NCBI GenBank assembly: GCA_947625715.1
Contig: CANQPR010000001.1
Span: 1 to 33,781 of the forward strand
Source of the DNA: an uncultured Bacilli bacterium
GTDB lineage: Bacteria; Bacillota_I; Bacilli_A; RF39; UBA660
Direction: 5' to 3'
DNA: 33,781 nucleotides
Positions 15,239 through 22,806 of the stretch are shown here, in pieces (position 1 is the stretch's first letter; each line of letters opens with the position of its first letter). The notes beneath the pieces were generated by a model that was not told where the DNA came from, ran no database searches, and worked only from the letters and a program-made list of their open reading frames with translations. A program made the position numbers and the translations under genes.

Positions 15239-15879
15239 TGAAAAATGTCATTTTTCTTGCTCCGCCAGCATCAGGCAAAGGTACCTTTAGTGATTATTTA
15301 ATAAAAAAACATAATTACAATCATCTATCAACGGGTAATATTTTAAGACAAAAAGCTTTAACTGATTCTAGCTTAGCAAGCTATTTACAAACTGGAGAGT
15401 TAGTTGATGATGACACTATCTTAAATCTTGTAAAAGAAAATTTATCAATGACCAATGATAAACCCTTTATTTTAGATGGGGTACCAAGAACTTTAAACCA
15501 AGCCTTAAAATTAAATGATATTATTGATGAAGAAACCTGGCAAAATACGGTTGTCATTCTAATCGTTGTAAAAGAAAGTTTGTTAAAAGAAAGAATAATA
15601 AATCGCTTTTTTTGCCCCAATTGTGGAGCAACATATAACAGTTCTATAGAATCGTTAAAACCGAAAATAAAAGATACCTGTGATATATGTAACACCTTAC
15701 TTATTAAACGAAGTGATGATAATTTAAATACTTATAACGAAAGATATCAAAGTTATTTAAAAGATACTTATCCACTTATTAAATATTATGAAGAAAAACA
15801 TTTATTAAAAAGAATTAATAATGAAGATGCTGATATATCAAAAGCCTTACAAATGTTAGAAGGTGTTATAAATGATTAA
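15238..15879 (+). CDS. adk: Adenylate kinase with divergent nucleotide-binding motifs
   Basis: 213 residues. It should convert ATP + AMP to 2 ADP. Position after secY and before map is the classic adk context. Zinc-lid cysteines are present (Cys127, Cys130, Cys149, Cys152), as in Gram-positive enzymes. Arginines matching the catalytic set are kept (R37, R84, R120, R124, R159). Unusual changes: the P-loop reads APPASGKGT (8-16) instead of G-x-P-G-x-GKGT, STGDMLR is STGNILR (31-37), and DGFPRT is DGVPRT (80-85). The GKGT core is intact, so activity is likely but kinetics may differ. Confidence 0.92.
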   Translation: MKNVIFLAPPASGKGTFSDYLIKKHNYNHLSTGNILRQKALTDSSLASYLQTGELVDDDTILNLVKENLSMTNDKPFILDGVPRTLNQALKLNDIIDEETWQNTVVILIVVKESLLKERIINRFFCPNCGATYNSSIESLKPKIKDTCDICNTLLIKRSDDNLNTYNERYQSYLKDTYPLIKYYEEKHLLKRINNEDADISKALQMLEGVIND

Positions 15880-16618
15880 TATTCGTAGTGAACGAGAAAT
15901 AGCTTTAATAAAAGAAGCTGGACATATTAATTTCTTAGCCCATGAATATATAGAACAATTTTTAAAACCAGGTATAACAACTAAAGAAATAGATGAGAAA
16001 ATTAATGATTTTGTAACTAAACATGGTGGTATATGTTCGTGCTATCAATATGAAGGTTTTCCTGGCTATTCGTGTATAAGTATCAACGATGAAGTTGTCC
16101 ATGGCATACCAGGAAAAAGGAAAATCAAAAATGGTGATATTGTTAAATTAGATTTTACCGTTCGTAAAAATGGTTATGAAAGTGATATGACAAAGACTTA
16201 TATTATTGGAACTGTCCCAAAAGAAATTGAAAATCTTGTTATCAACACCAAAAAAGCTTTATATGAAGGACTAAAAGTTATAAAAGCTGGAAATAAAATC
16301 GGTGATATTGGCTATGCTATTAGTTCTTATGCCCATAAATGCGGATTAAGTGTTGTAACAGAGCTTGTAGGTCATGGAATAGGAAGTGACATGCATGAAG
16401 AACCCGAAGTTCCTAATTTTGGTGAAAAAAACACCGGAAAAACTTTAAAAAGTGGCATGGTTTTAGCAATTGAACCAATGTTAAACCTAGGAAGTAAAGA
16501 AGTATACATGCTTGATAATAACTGGACTATAAAAACAGATGACGAAAGTTATTCAGCACATTTTGAACATACCATTGTCGTTAGAGAAAATGGTTGTGAA
16601 ATATTAACAGGAGAATAA
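15872..16618 (+). CDS. map: Methionine aminopeptidase, type I
   Basis: 248 residues. It removes the initiator methionine from nascent proteins. The metal ligands of the pita-bread fold are visible: Asp in VKLDFTV, Asp in ESDMTKT, His in VGHGIG, Glu in AIEPM and Glu in FEHTI; the substrate-binding His is in DEVVHGIPG. It overlaps adk by 8 nt and is followed by infA after 3 nt, the standard Firmicute arrangement. Confidence 0.96.
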   Translation: MINIRSEREIALIKEAGHINFLAHEYIEQFLKPGITTKEIDEKINDFVTKHGGICSCYQYEGFPGYSCISINDEVVHGIPGKRKIKNGDIVKLDFTVRKNGYESDMTKTYIIGTVPKEIENLVINTKKALYEGLKVIKAGNKIGDIGYAISSYAHKCGLSVVTELVGHGIGSDMHEEPEVPNFGEKNTGKTLKSGMVLAIEPMLNLGSKEVYMLDNNWTIKTDDESYSAHFEHTIVVRENGCEILTGE

Positions 16619-16621
16619 AAT

Positions 16622-16903
16622 ATGGTGAAAAAAAATTTTAAAAAAAATATGCAAGCAAAAAATGCTACCAAAAAGACTACTAATTCTACAAAAAGTGATA
16701 AACTTGAAGTAGAAGGAAAAGTCATTGATGAAATAAAAGGTGGAGGATACATAGTAGAACTTACTAATGGCCATACTGTAGAAGCCTACGTTTCTGGGAA
16801 AATGCGAGTGAATATGATTCGTGTCTTTCCAGGCGATACAGTTATGGTAGAACTTTCTCCTTATGATTTAAAACGTGGGCGTATAACATGGAATAAAAGA
16901 TAA
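16622..16903 (+). CDS. infA: Translation initiation factor IF-1 with basic N-terminal extension
   Basis: 93 residues, compared with ~72 usual. The OB-fold core begins near residue 28 (LEVEGKVIDE) and includes VELTNGHTVEAYVSGKMR and GDTVMVELSPYDLKRGRITW. The extra ~21 N-terminal residues are Lys/Asn/Thr-rich. ATG 16622 is supported by GGAG at the end of map; no good ribosome binding site precedes the internal Met10, so the extension is probably real. IF-1 occupies the 30S A site during initiation. Confidence 0.94.
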   Translation: MVKKNFKKNMQAKNATKKTTNSTKSDKLEVEGKVIDEIKGGGYIVELTNGHTVEAYVSGKMRVNMIRVFPGDTVMVELSPYDLKRGRITWNKR

Positions 16904-16915
16904 TGGAGGTATATT

Positions 16916-17032
16916 ATGAAAGTAAGAGCGTCAGTAAAACCAATTTGTAACAAATGTAAAATTATCAAAAGAAATGGAAAAGTAATGGTTATTTGTGAAA
17001 ATCCAAAACACAAACAAAGACAAGGTAAATAG
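16916..17032 (+). CDS. rpmJ: 50S ribosomal protein L36
   Basis: 38 residues: MKVRASVKPICNKCK at the start, then RNGKVMVICENPKHKQRQG. Cys11, Cys14, Cys27 and His32 form the zinc site of the C+ form. TGGAGG lies 5-10 nt upstream of ATG 16916. It lies between infA and rpsM as usual. Confidence 0.97.
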   Translation: MKVRASVKPICNKCKIIKRNGKVMVICENPKHKQRQGK

Positions 17033-17041
17033 GAGGATATT

Positions 17042-17416
17042 ATGGCAAGAATTAAAAATATTGAATTACCAAATGAAAAACATATATGTATTGGTTTAAC
17101 CGCAATATATGGAATTGGTAGAAGCAAAGCTTTAGAAATTTGCAACAATGCAAAAGTAGAAAGTAAAAAGAAAGTTAAAGATTTAACTGATGAAGAAATT
17201 CAAAGATTAAGAAAAGAAGTTGATAACAATTTAGTTGAAGGAGACTTACGTCGGGAAGTATCAATGAACATCAAAGGTAAAATGGAAATCAACTGTTATC
17301 AAGGAGTTCGTCATAAAAAAGGACTTCCTGTTCGTGGTCAAAGAACTAGTCGAAATGCTCGTACCAGAAAAGGTAGAGGAAAAGTAGTTGCAAATAAGAA
17401 AAAAGCAGGAAAGTAG
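17042..17416 (+). CDS. rpsM: 30S ribosomal protein S13
   Basis: 124 residues. GLTAIYGIGRSKALEICNNA (helix-hairpin-helix) and C-terminal HKKGLPVRGQRTSRNARTRKG, which contacts P-site tRNA, are diagnostic. AGGAGG precedes the start. The N-terminal block is somewhat divergent (IELPNEKHICIGLT) but aligned. Confidence 0.97.
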   Translation: MARIKNIELPNEKHICIGLTAIYGIGRSKALEICNNAKVESKKKVKDLTDEEIQRLRKEVDNNLVEGDLRREVSMNIKGKMEINCYQGVRHKKGLPVRGQRTSRNARTRKGRGKVVANKKKAGK

Positions 17417-17429
17417 GAGGTAAATAATT

Positions 17430-17813
17430 ATGGCATATAACAGAAGAAAAAGAAAAGTTAAAAAGAATATTCCTGAGGCAATTGCCCACATCAAATCAAA
17501 CTATAATAATACCATTGTATCAATTACTGATAAAGATGGAAATTTAATTAGTTGGGCATCAAGTGGTACAGTTGGTTACAAAGGAAGTAAAAAGAAAACT
17601 CCTTATGCGGCTGGTTTAGCTGCTGAAGCTGCTGGTAAATCAGCAATGGAAAGTGGAGTTAAAAAAGTAGAAGTTTTAACCAAAGGCTTAGGAGCCGGAA
17701 GAGAAAACGCTATTCGATCACTACAAGCAGTTGGTCTTGAAGTTACAAGTATTTCTGATGAAACACCAGTTCCACACAATGGCTGTCGTCCACCAAAAAG
17801 ACCAAGAAATTAA
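17430..17813 (+). CDS. rpsK: 30S ribosomal protein S11
   Basis: 127 residues. AHIKSNYNNTIVSITDKDGN, SWASSGTVGYKGSKKKTPYA and the C-terminal DETPVPHNGCRPPKRPRN are diagnostic. S11 forms the platform of the 30S subunit. It lies between rpsM and rpoA, as expected. Confidence 0.98.
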   Translation: MAYNRRKRKVKKNIPEAIAHIKSNYNNTIVSITDKDGNLISWASSGTVGYKGSKKKTPYAAGLAAEAAGKSAMESGVKKVEVLTKGLGAGRENAIRSLQAVGLEVTSISDETPVPHNGCRPPKRPRN

Positions 17814-17831
17814 TGAGGGGAGAAATTAATA

Positions 17832-18776
17832 ATGATTAAATTTGAAAAACCAGTATATAAAATTACTGAATATCAAGAAAGTAATAACTATGGTAAATTT
17901 GAATTAGAACCATTAGAAAGAGGTTTTGGTTATACTATTGGTACAGCTCTACGTCGTGTTATGTACTCAAGTATGCCAGGATGTGCACTTACAACCGTAA
18001 AAATTGAAGGCGTTTTACACGAATTTCAAAAAATAGATGGTGTATATGAAGATGTTACAACAATCATTTTAAATCTTAAAAACTTAGTATTAAAAAATTA
18101 TACTGAAGAAGCCAAAACTATGCATTTAGTAGCTAACAGTGAAGGACCTGTTACAGCCTCAATGATTGAACACGATCCTGATATTGAAATTGTCAATCCT
18201 GACTTAGTAATTTGTAACTTAGTTGAAGGTGGAAAAATTGACATGACCCTTACTTGCAATAATGGTAGTGGATATGTTGATGCTAAAGAAAATCAACAAT
18301 TATATGGTGAAAACGTTCCTAATGTTATAGCAATAGACTCATTATATAGTCCTGTTGAACTTGTCAACTATGTTGTTGAAAGTGCTCGTGTAGGTCATAA
18401 TGAAAATTTTGATAAATTAATTATTGAAGTTACCACCAATGGAAGCATCACCCCAGAAGAATGTATGGCTTTAGCGGCAAAAATATTAATTGAACACTTT
18501 AATATAATAACTGACTTAAATAAAATAAGTGACATATCTGGAATAATGGCTGAAAAACAAGTTGATACAATAACTAAAACTTTAGAAACCCCAATTGAAG
18601 AAATAGAATTTTCTGTTCGTGCATACAACTGCTTAAAAAGAGCCGGAATTCACACTGTCCAAGATTTAATTAATAAAAAAGAAAATGAAGTAACTAAAAT
18701 TCGTAATTTAGGTAAAAAATCTTTAAAAGAAGTTTTAGATAAAGTCGAAGAAATGGGACTTAAGTTCCGTGATTAA
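17832..18776 (+). CDS. rpoA: DNA-directed RNA polymerase subunit alpha
   Basis: 314 residues. The N-terminal dimerisation domain has EPLERGFGYTIGTALRRVM and VLHEFQKIDGVYEDVTTI; the C-terminal DNA-binding domain has SVRAYNCLKRAGIHTVQDLI and IRNLGKKSLKEV. Dimerisation nucleates polymerase assembly. The ribosome binding site is GAGGGGAG. It sits in its standard place in the alpha operon, before rplQ. Confidence 0.98.
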   Translation: MIKFEKPVYKITEYQESNNYGKFELEPLERGFGYTIGTALRRVMYSSMPGCALTTVKIEGVLHEFQKIDGVYEDVTTIILNLKNLVLKNYTEEAKTMHLVANSEGPVTASMIEHDPDIEIVNPDLVICNLVEGGKIDMTLTCNNGSGYVDAKENQQLYGENVPNVIAIDSLYSPVELVNYVVESARVGHNENFDKLIIEVTTNGSITPEECMALAAKILIEHFNIITDLNKISDISGIMAEKQVDTITKTLETPIEEIEFSVRAYNCLKRAGIHTVQDLINKKENEVTKIRNLGKKSLKEVLDKVEEMGLKFRD

Positions 18777-18790
18777 AGGAGGTAAAACTA

Positions 18791-19132
18791 ATGAGTTATA
18801 GAAAATTAGGAAGAGAAACAAGACAACGCAAAAGTATAATGAGTGGTTTAACTAAAACTGTTATCTTAAATGGCAGTGTTATTACAACAGAAGCTCGTGC
18901 TAAAGAAGTTCGAAAATTTGTTGATAAGTTAATAACATATGGCAAAAGAGGAACACTTATTTCTCGTCGTAAAGCTCTAGCTTTTGTAAACAATGATAAA
19001 GAAGTTGTCAACAAAATATTCAATGAACTAGCTAAAACTTATGAAACTAGAAATGGTGGATATACAAGAATTATCAAAATAAATGAACGTATCGGTGACG
19101 ATGCCTTACAAGTCAAATTAGAATTAGTATAA
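18791..19132 (+). CDS. rplQ: 50S ribosomal protein L17
   Basis: 113 residues. MSYRKLGRETRQRKSIMSGL, TTEARAKEVRKFVDKLITYGK and C-terminal GGYTRIIKINERIGDDALQV are diagnostic. It is the last gene of the 14-kb operon; a terminator stem starts at its stop codon. Confidence 0.97.
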   Translation: MSYRKLGRETRQRKSIMSGLTKTVILNGSVITTEARAKEVRKFVDKLITYGKRGTLISRRKALAFVNNDKEVVNKIFNELAKTYETRNGGYTRIIKINERIGDDALQVKLELV

Positions 19133-19149
19133 GCCTTAGAGGCTTTTTT
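19131..19149 (+). terminator. Terminator of the S10-spc-alpha operon
   Basis: AAGCCT (19131-19136), a TAG loop and AGGCTT (19140-19145), followed by T residues. The stem is short but sits exactly on the rplQ stop codon, and a new promoter follows immediately. Confidence 0.75.
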
Positions 19150-19151
19150 AA

Positions 19152-19179
19152 TTGACAAAATAAAGAAAATAAGTATAAT
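19152..19179 (+). promoter_or_regulatory. Promoter of the 555-residue protein gene
   Basis: TTGACA (19152-19157), a 16-bp spacer and TATAAT (19174-19179). It lies directly behind the operon terminator; the gene starts 27 bp downstream with AAAGGGGG as ribosome binding site. Confidence 0.8.
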
Positions 19180-19205
19180 AAAAAAGCCTTAAAGGGGGAA
19201 AAAAG

Positions 19206-20873
19206 ATGAAAGAAAATAAAATTTTTGAAACCAAAGTTATTAACAATTGTATTGAACAATTAAATCAATGTAAAAAAAATGTTACCAATAATCCATCCAT
19301 TACTTACATAATAGATAATTTAATTGATATTTTATCTAATAAATTAGATACACAACCATTTTTAGTTTTAGAAATAGCTTCATCATTATTATCTAAAATA
19401 CAACTTTCACCAATGCAAAGAGGTTTAATATTATCTAAAATACTTCAATATAATACTAAAGTAATTGAAAGTAAGCCTTACTCTATATTAGATTATCCCA
19501 TTTATTACAATGCTAATATGCATATGTCATTTTCTAAATTAAAAAAAGAAGTCGATGAAATAGCGACTAACTTAAAAAGCAACTTATCAAAGCCTTTAAC
19601 TAATGACCAAAAATCTTTATATAAATTAATCATTAATTCAGAACAAAATCGTTTAAACGTAATTTCTTTTTATAAAATTATTAAACAAAGCTATAAAAAT
19701 CTTAATGATTATACTATTAATATTATCATTGGTGATGCTCTTATAAATAAACTAACCGAATATGATTGTGAATGTTTAAGAATATATTTAAATACCATTA
19801 AAGAAAATAAAAACTATCCACTTAAAATGGCTGAAGAACAAAGATTTAATACCCTTTTAATTGCCTTATTTGACCAAGATTTTCAAACTTACAGTAATAA
19901 TTTAGTAAGCTTAAAAGCTAAATTTTATGATTTATTAATTGATTATATTGAAAGTTATGAAATAGAAGAAAAAGAACAACTTGATAAAGATAAACTATGG
20001 CAAAGTATTATCAAAATAAATTTTGATTTTCTTGATACTAAACCATATTCATGTTCTTTATTATATGAAAATGAACCAAATTATACATTTAAACAAATAA
20101 GAAAAGCCCTTAAAACCATTGCATCAAGAAATACTGAAAGTGAAAAAAAATTAAAAGATGTTATCATAAAAGAAGAACAATACCGTCTTTTAAACCAACA
20201 AACTTTTAAAGAAATAAAAAATTTATACTATAATTTAACTATTGAAAATATAGATAAAATAATTGATTTATTAAAAACTAAAATTACAACTAATGAAAAA
20301 GCATTAAAAGAAATAAAAACAATGCTTATCAATCAAATGCTTACAGAGCAAAAAATAAAAGAAAATAGAGAAGTAAAAAAAGAAAAAAATGAAAATCCTC
20401 TTGATTTAACTGGCTTAAATTTAGAATTAAAACCTTTAAAACTTGGTTATAGCTTATCTCAATTAAAAGAATATCGTTTATCCTTAGAACATTTAAAAAC
20501 AAAAGTTTTAAATAATGAACCAATTAGTATAGCCCAATATCAACAAGCCCTTTTCTATTTACAAATCCTTGATGAAAACGAAATATCTAAGTTGGAAAAA
20601 GAATACTACTTAAGAAAATTATTTAATAGCTTAATAATTAACCCTGAAGCTTATGAATTTTTGTATCATAAAGGAAAATATTTAGTATTAGTTAATTTAG
20701 ATGTATATCCAATATTAGAAGAAATAGATATCTATAATGAATTAATAAAAGAAGGTAACCAAGAAGAACAACAAGAAGCCTTAGTTTTATTAAAGGAAAA
20801 ATATCACCAATTATTTAATACTATTTGTGATAATTATGCCTATGAATTTTCTTTAATCCGTGAAAAAAAGTAG
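19206..20873 (+). CDS. Uncharacterised 555-residue cytoplasmic protein
   Basis: I do not recognise a family. The protein has no signal peptide or membrane segment and is rich in Lys, Asn, Leu and Ile. It reads as almost wholly alpha-helical, with a probable coiled coil around residues 310-400 (RKALKTIAS to KIKENREVKKEKNE) and a charged linker ending in EKNENPLDLTG before a second helical part. It has its own consensus promoter and a strong ribosome binding site, so it is expressed. Codon use and AT content match the neighbours. No catalytic motif such as a P-loop or Cys cluster was seen. A structural or scaffold role is possible but is a guess. Confidence 0.85.
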   Translation: MKENKIFETKVINNCIEQLNQCKKNVTNNPSITYIIDNLIDILSNKLDTQPFLVLEIASSLLSKIQLSPMQRGLILSKILQYNTKVIESKPYSILDYPIYYNANMHMSFSKLKKEVDEIATNLKSNLSKPLTNDQKSLYKLIINSEQNRLNVISFYKIIKQSYKNLNDYTINIIIGDALINKLTEYDCECLRIYLNTIKENKNYPLKMAEEQRFNTLLIALFDQDFQTYSNNLVSLKAKFYDLLIDYIESYEIEEKEQLDKDKLWQSIIKINFDFLDTKPYSCSLLYENEPNYTFKQIRKALKTIASRNTESEKKLKDVIIKEEQYRLLNQQTFKEIKNLYYNLTIENIDKIIDLLKTKITTNEKALKEIKTMLINQMLTEQKIKENREVKKEKNENPLDLTGLNLELKPLKLGYSLSQLKEYRLSLEHLKTKVLNNEPISIAQYQQALFYLQILDENEISKLEKEYYLRKLFNSLIINPEAYEFLYHKGKYLVLVNLDVYPILEEIDIYNELIKEGNQEEQQEALVLLKEKYHQLFNTICDNYAYEFSLIREKK

Positions 20874-20921
20874 TTAAAAAAAATCATTTATGATACACTT
20901 ATAAATAGTGAGGTGACTAAC

Positions 20922-22001
20922 ATGAAAAATATCGTTTTAACAGGTGATCGTCCAACTGGAAATCTTCATATTGGCCATTATGTAGGGTCTTTAAAAAATC
21001 GGGTGAAAATTCAAAATGAAGGGCAATACGATGATATGTTTATCATGATAGCTGATGCTCAAGCTTTAACTGATAATGCTGATAATCCGAGAAAAATTAG
21101 AGATAACATTTTAAATGTTGCCCTAGATTATTTATCGGTGGGAATAGATCCGAAAAAAGTTCATATTTTTATTCAATCAGAAGTTAATGAATTAACAGAA
21201 CTAGCTTTTTATTATCAAAATTTAGTAACCGTTTCTAGACTTCAAAGAAATCCAACTGTTAAACAAGAAATAAAAAGTCGAAAATTTAAAGAAAGTATTC
21301 CTGTTGGTTTTTTCACTTATCCCATAAGTCAAGCTGCTGACATAACAGCCTTTAAAGCAAATATTATTCCCGTTGGTGTTGATCAATTACCAATGATAGA
21401 GCAAACAAGAGAAATTGTTAGAAGTTTTAATCACACCTATAAAGAAGTATTAGTAGAACCAAATGCTATTTTACCATCTAATAGTGCTTGTCTTCGTCTT
21501 CCAGGTATTGATGGTAATGCTAAAATGAGTAAAAGTTTAGACAACTGTATATATCTAAAAGATGATTCTAAAGAAGTAAAAAAGAAAGTCTTTAGCATGT
21601 ATACTGACCCTCTTCATATAAATGTATCTGATCCTGGACACATTAAAGATAATACTGTTTTTACTTACTTAGATGCTTTTTCAACTGAAGAAGATTTTCG
21701 TCTATTTTATCCCGAATTTAAAAATCTTGATGAACTAAAAAAAGCCTATCAAAAAGGTGGAATAGGTGACATGAAAATTAAAAACTTTCTTTATCAAATT
21801 CTTGAAAAAGAACTAAATCCTATTAGAGAAAAACGAAAATATTATGAACAACATTTAGACGAAGTTTATCAAATTCTAAAAGAAGGAAGCTTATATGCTA
21901 AACAAAAGGCTAATCAAACCTTAACTATGGTTAAACAAGCCATGCAAATTGATTATTTTACTAATGACAACTTAAAAAAAGAATTTTTAAATAATAAATA
22001 A
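20922..22001 (+). CDS. trpS: Tryptophanyl-tRNA synthetase
   Basis: 359 residues; charges tRNA-Trp. Class I signatures: the HIGH motif in TGNLHIGHYVG (about 12-22) and KMSKS in AKMSKSLDN (about 204-212); GVDQLPMIEQTREIVRSFN is the conserved tryptophan/adenylate-pocket region. The start is ATG 20922, following AGGTG; the in-frame GTG 20913 lies inside that ribosome binding site. Only 48 nt separate it from the preceding gene, so there is no room for a T-box leader. A weak extended -10 (TGATACACT, 20891-20899) may serve it. Confidence 0.95.
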   Translation: MKNIVLTGDRPTGNLHIGHYVGSLKNRVKIQNEGQYDDMFIMIADAQALTDNADNPRKIRDNILNVALDYLSVGIDPKKVHIFIQSEVNELTELAFYYQNLVTVSRLQRNPTVKQEIKSRKFKESIPVGFFTYPISQAADITAFKANIIPVGVDQLPMIEQTREIVRSFNHTYKEVLVEPNAILPSNSACLRLPGIDGNAKMSKSLDNCIYLKDDSKEVKKKVFSMYTDPLHINVSDPGHIKDNTVFTYLDAFSTEEDFRLFYPEFKNLDELKKAYQKGGIGDMKIKNFLYQILEKELNPIREKRKYYEQHLDEVYQILKEGSLYAKQKANQTLTMVKQAMQIDYFTNDNLKKEFLNNK

Positions 22002-22016
22002 AAATGGAGTATTTTT

Positions 22017-22682
22017 ATGAATTTTATCGAAAACATTTTTAGTCAAAGTAAAATTATTTTTTTAAAATTAGAACCTTATGGATTTCAAAAACAAAACGAT
22101 AAATACATATTAACTAAAAATATTCTAAATGACCAATTAAAAGTTATCATTGAAATTAATCAAAATGGAAATATAAATGGAAAAATATATGATTTAGCTT
22201 TTCAAGAAGAGTATATTAATTATCGCATTAAAAACCAAAATGGCAAATTTGTTAATATGGTTAGAGATGAATATAAAAGTATTTTAGAAGATATTAGAAA
22301 AAATTGTTGTGAATCCCAATACTTTTCTTCAATGCAAGCTAATCGTCTAACTAATTATATAATAAATAAATATGCTACTTATCCTGAATTTGTTTTTTCC
22401 TCATCAAAAACCGATGCAATATTTAGAAATCCTAAAAATAACAAGTGGTTTGGTTTAATTATGCGTGTCAATAAAAATAAAATAACTACTGGTAATACTA
22501 ATGTTAATATTTTAAATATTAAATTAGCGCCTGATAAAATAGAAAAATTATTAAATCAAAAAGGCTATTATAAAGCTTATCATATGAATAAAAAAAATTG
22601 GTTGACTATCATTTTAGATGATTTGATTGATGATGATAAAATATATGCTTATATTGATGAAAGTTATAACTTAACAAACTAA
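22017..22682 (+). CDS. MmcQ/YjbR-fold protein
   Basis: 221 residues. The C-terminal half, from about residue 118, matches the YjbR family: YPEFVFSSSKTDAIFRN, then KNNKWFGLIMRV and LNIKLAPDKIEKLL, then GYYKAYHMNKKNWLTIILDD. The N-terminal ~110 residues form an extra helical/beta extension seen in the longer Firmicute members. YjbR proteins adopt a CyaY-like fold and are annotated as putative DNA-binding; biochemical function is unclear. It lies 15 nt after trpS and is probably co-transcribed. Confidence 0.8.
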   Translation: MNFIENIFSQSKIIFLKLEPYGFQKQNDKYILTKNILNDQLKVIIEINQNGNINGKIYDLAFQEEYINYRIKNQNGKFVNMVRDEYKSILEDIRKNCCESQYFSSMQANRLTNYIINKYATYPEFVFSSSKTDAIFRNPKNNKWFGLIMRVNKNKITTGNTNVNILNIKLAPDKIEKLLNQKGYYKAYHMNKKNWLTIILDDLIDDDKIYAYIDESYNLTN

Positions 22683-22688
22683 ATTTCT

Positions 22689-22717
22689 TTGCAAAAAATT
22701 TAAAAATATTATATAAT
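22689..22717 (+). promoter_or_regulatory. Promoter of the MATE-kinase fusion gene
   Basis: TTGCAA (22689-22694), a 17-bp spacer and TATAAT (22712-22717). Transcription would begin near 22724, giving a leader of about 83 nt that contains the hairpin described separately. Confidence 0.75.
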
Positions 22718-22723
22718 GTATAA

Positions 22724-22790
22724 GTCTGATCCAGCAAATATGCGTAAAAACAAGACCGTTTTTACGTATATTTTTTTGCTCTAAAAGACA
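22724..22790 (+). promoter_or_regulatory. Structured leader / attenuator candidate before the MATE gene
   Basis: CGTAAAAAC (22743-22751) and GTTTTTACG (22758-22766) form a perfect 9-bp stem with a 6-nt loop (AAGACC), followed by a run of seven T (22771-22777). AGCAAA (22733-22738) pairs with TTTGCT (22775-22780), extending the structure, and GTCT (22724-22727) can close it with AGAC (22786-22789). The intrinsic-terminator shape inside a 5' UTR suggests attenuation or a small riboswitch. It matches no riboswitch consensus that I know. Confidence 0.5.
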
Positions 22791-22806
22791 AGAAAAGGAG
22801 GAAAAA

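Noticed and set aside
13960..15240. Hidden rpmD or secE near secY
   Set aside because: Gaps are one base; no additional frame resembles L30 or SecE.
5238..19132. Numerous minus-strand and out-of-frame open frames in the ribosomal operon
   Set aside because: All overlap well-identified r-protein genes and lack ribosome binding sites and recognisable motifs.
20874..20921. T-box riboswitch upstream of trpS
   Set aside because: The gap is only 48 nt, far too short for a T-box, and no T-box sequence is present.
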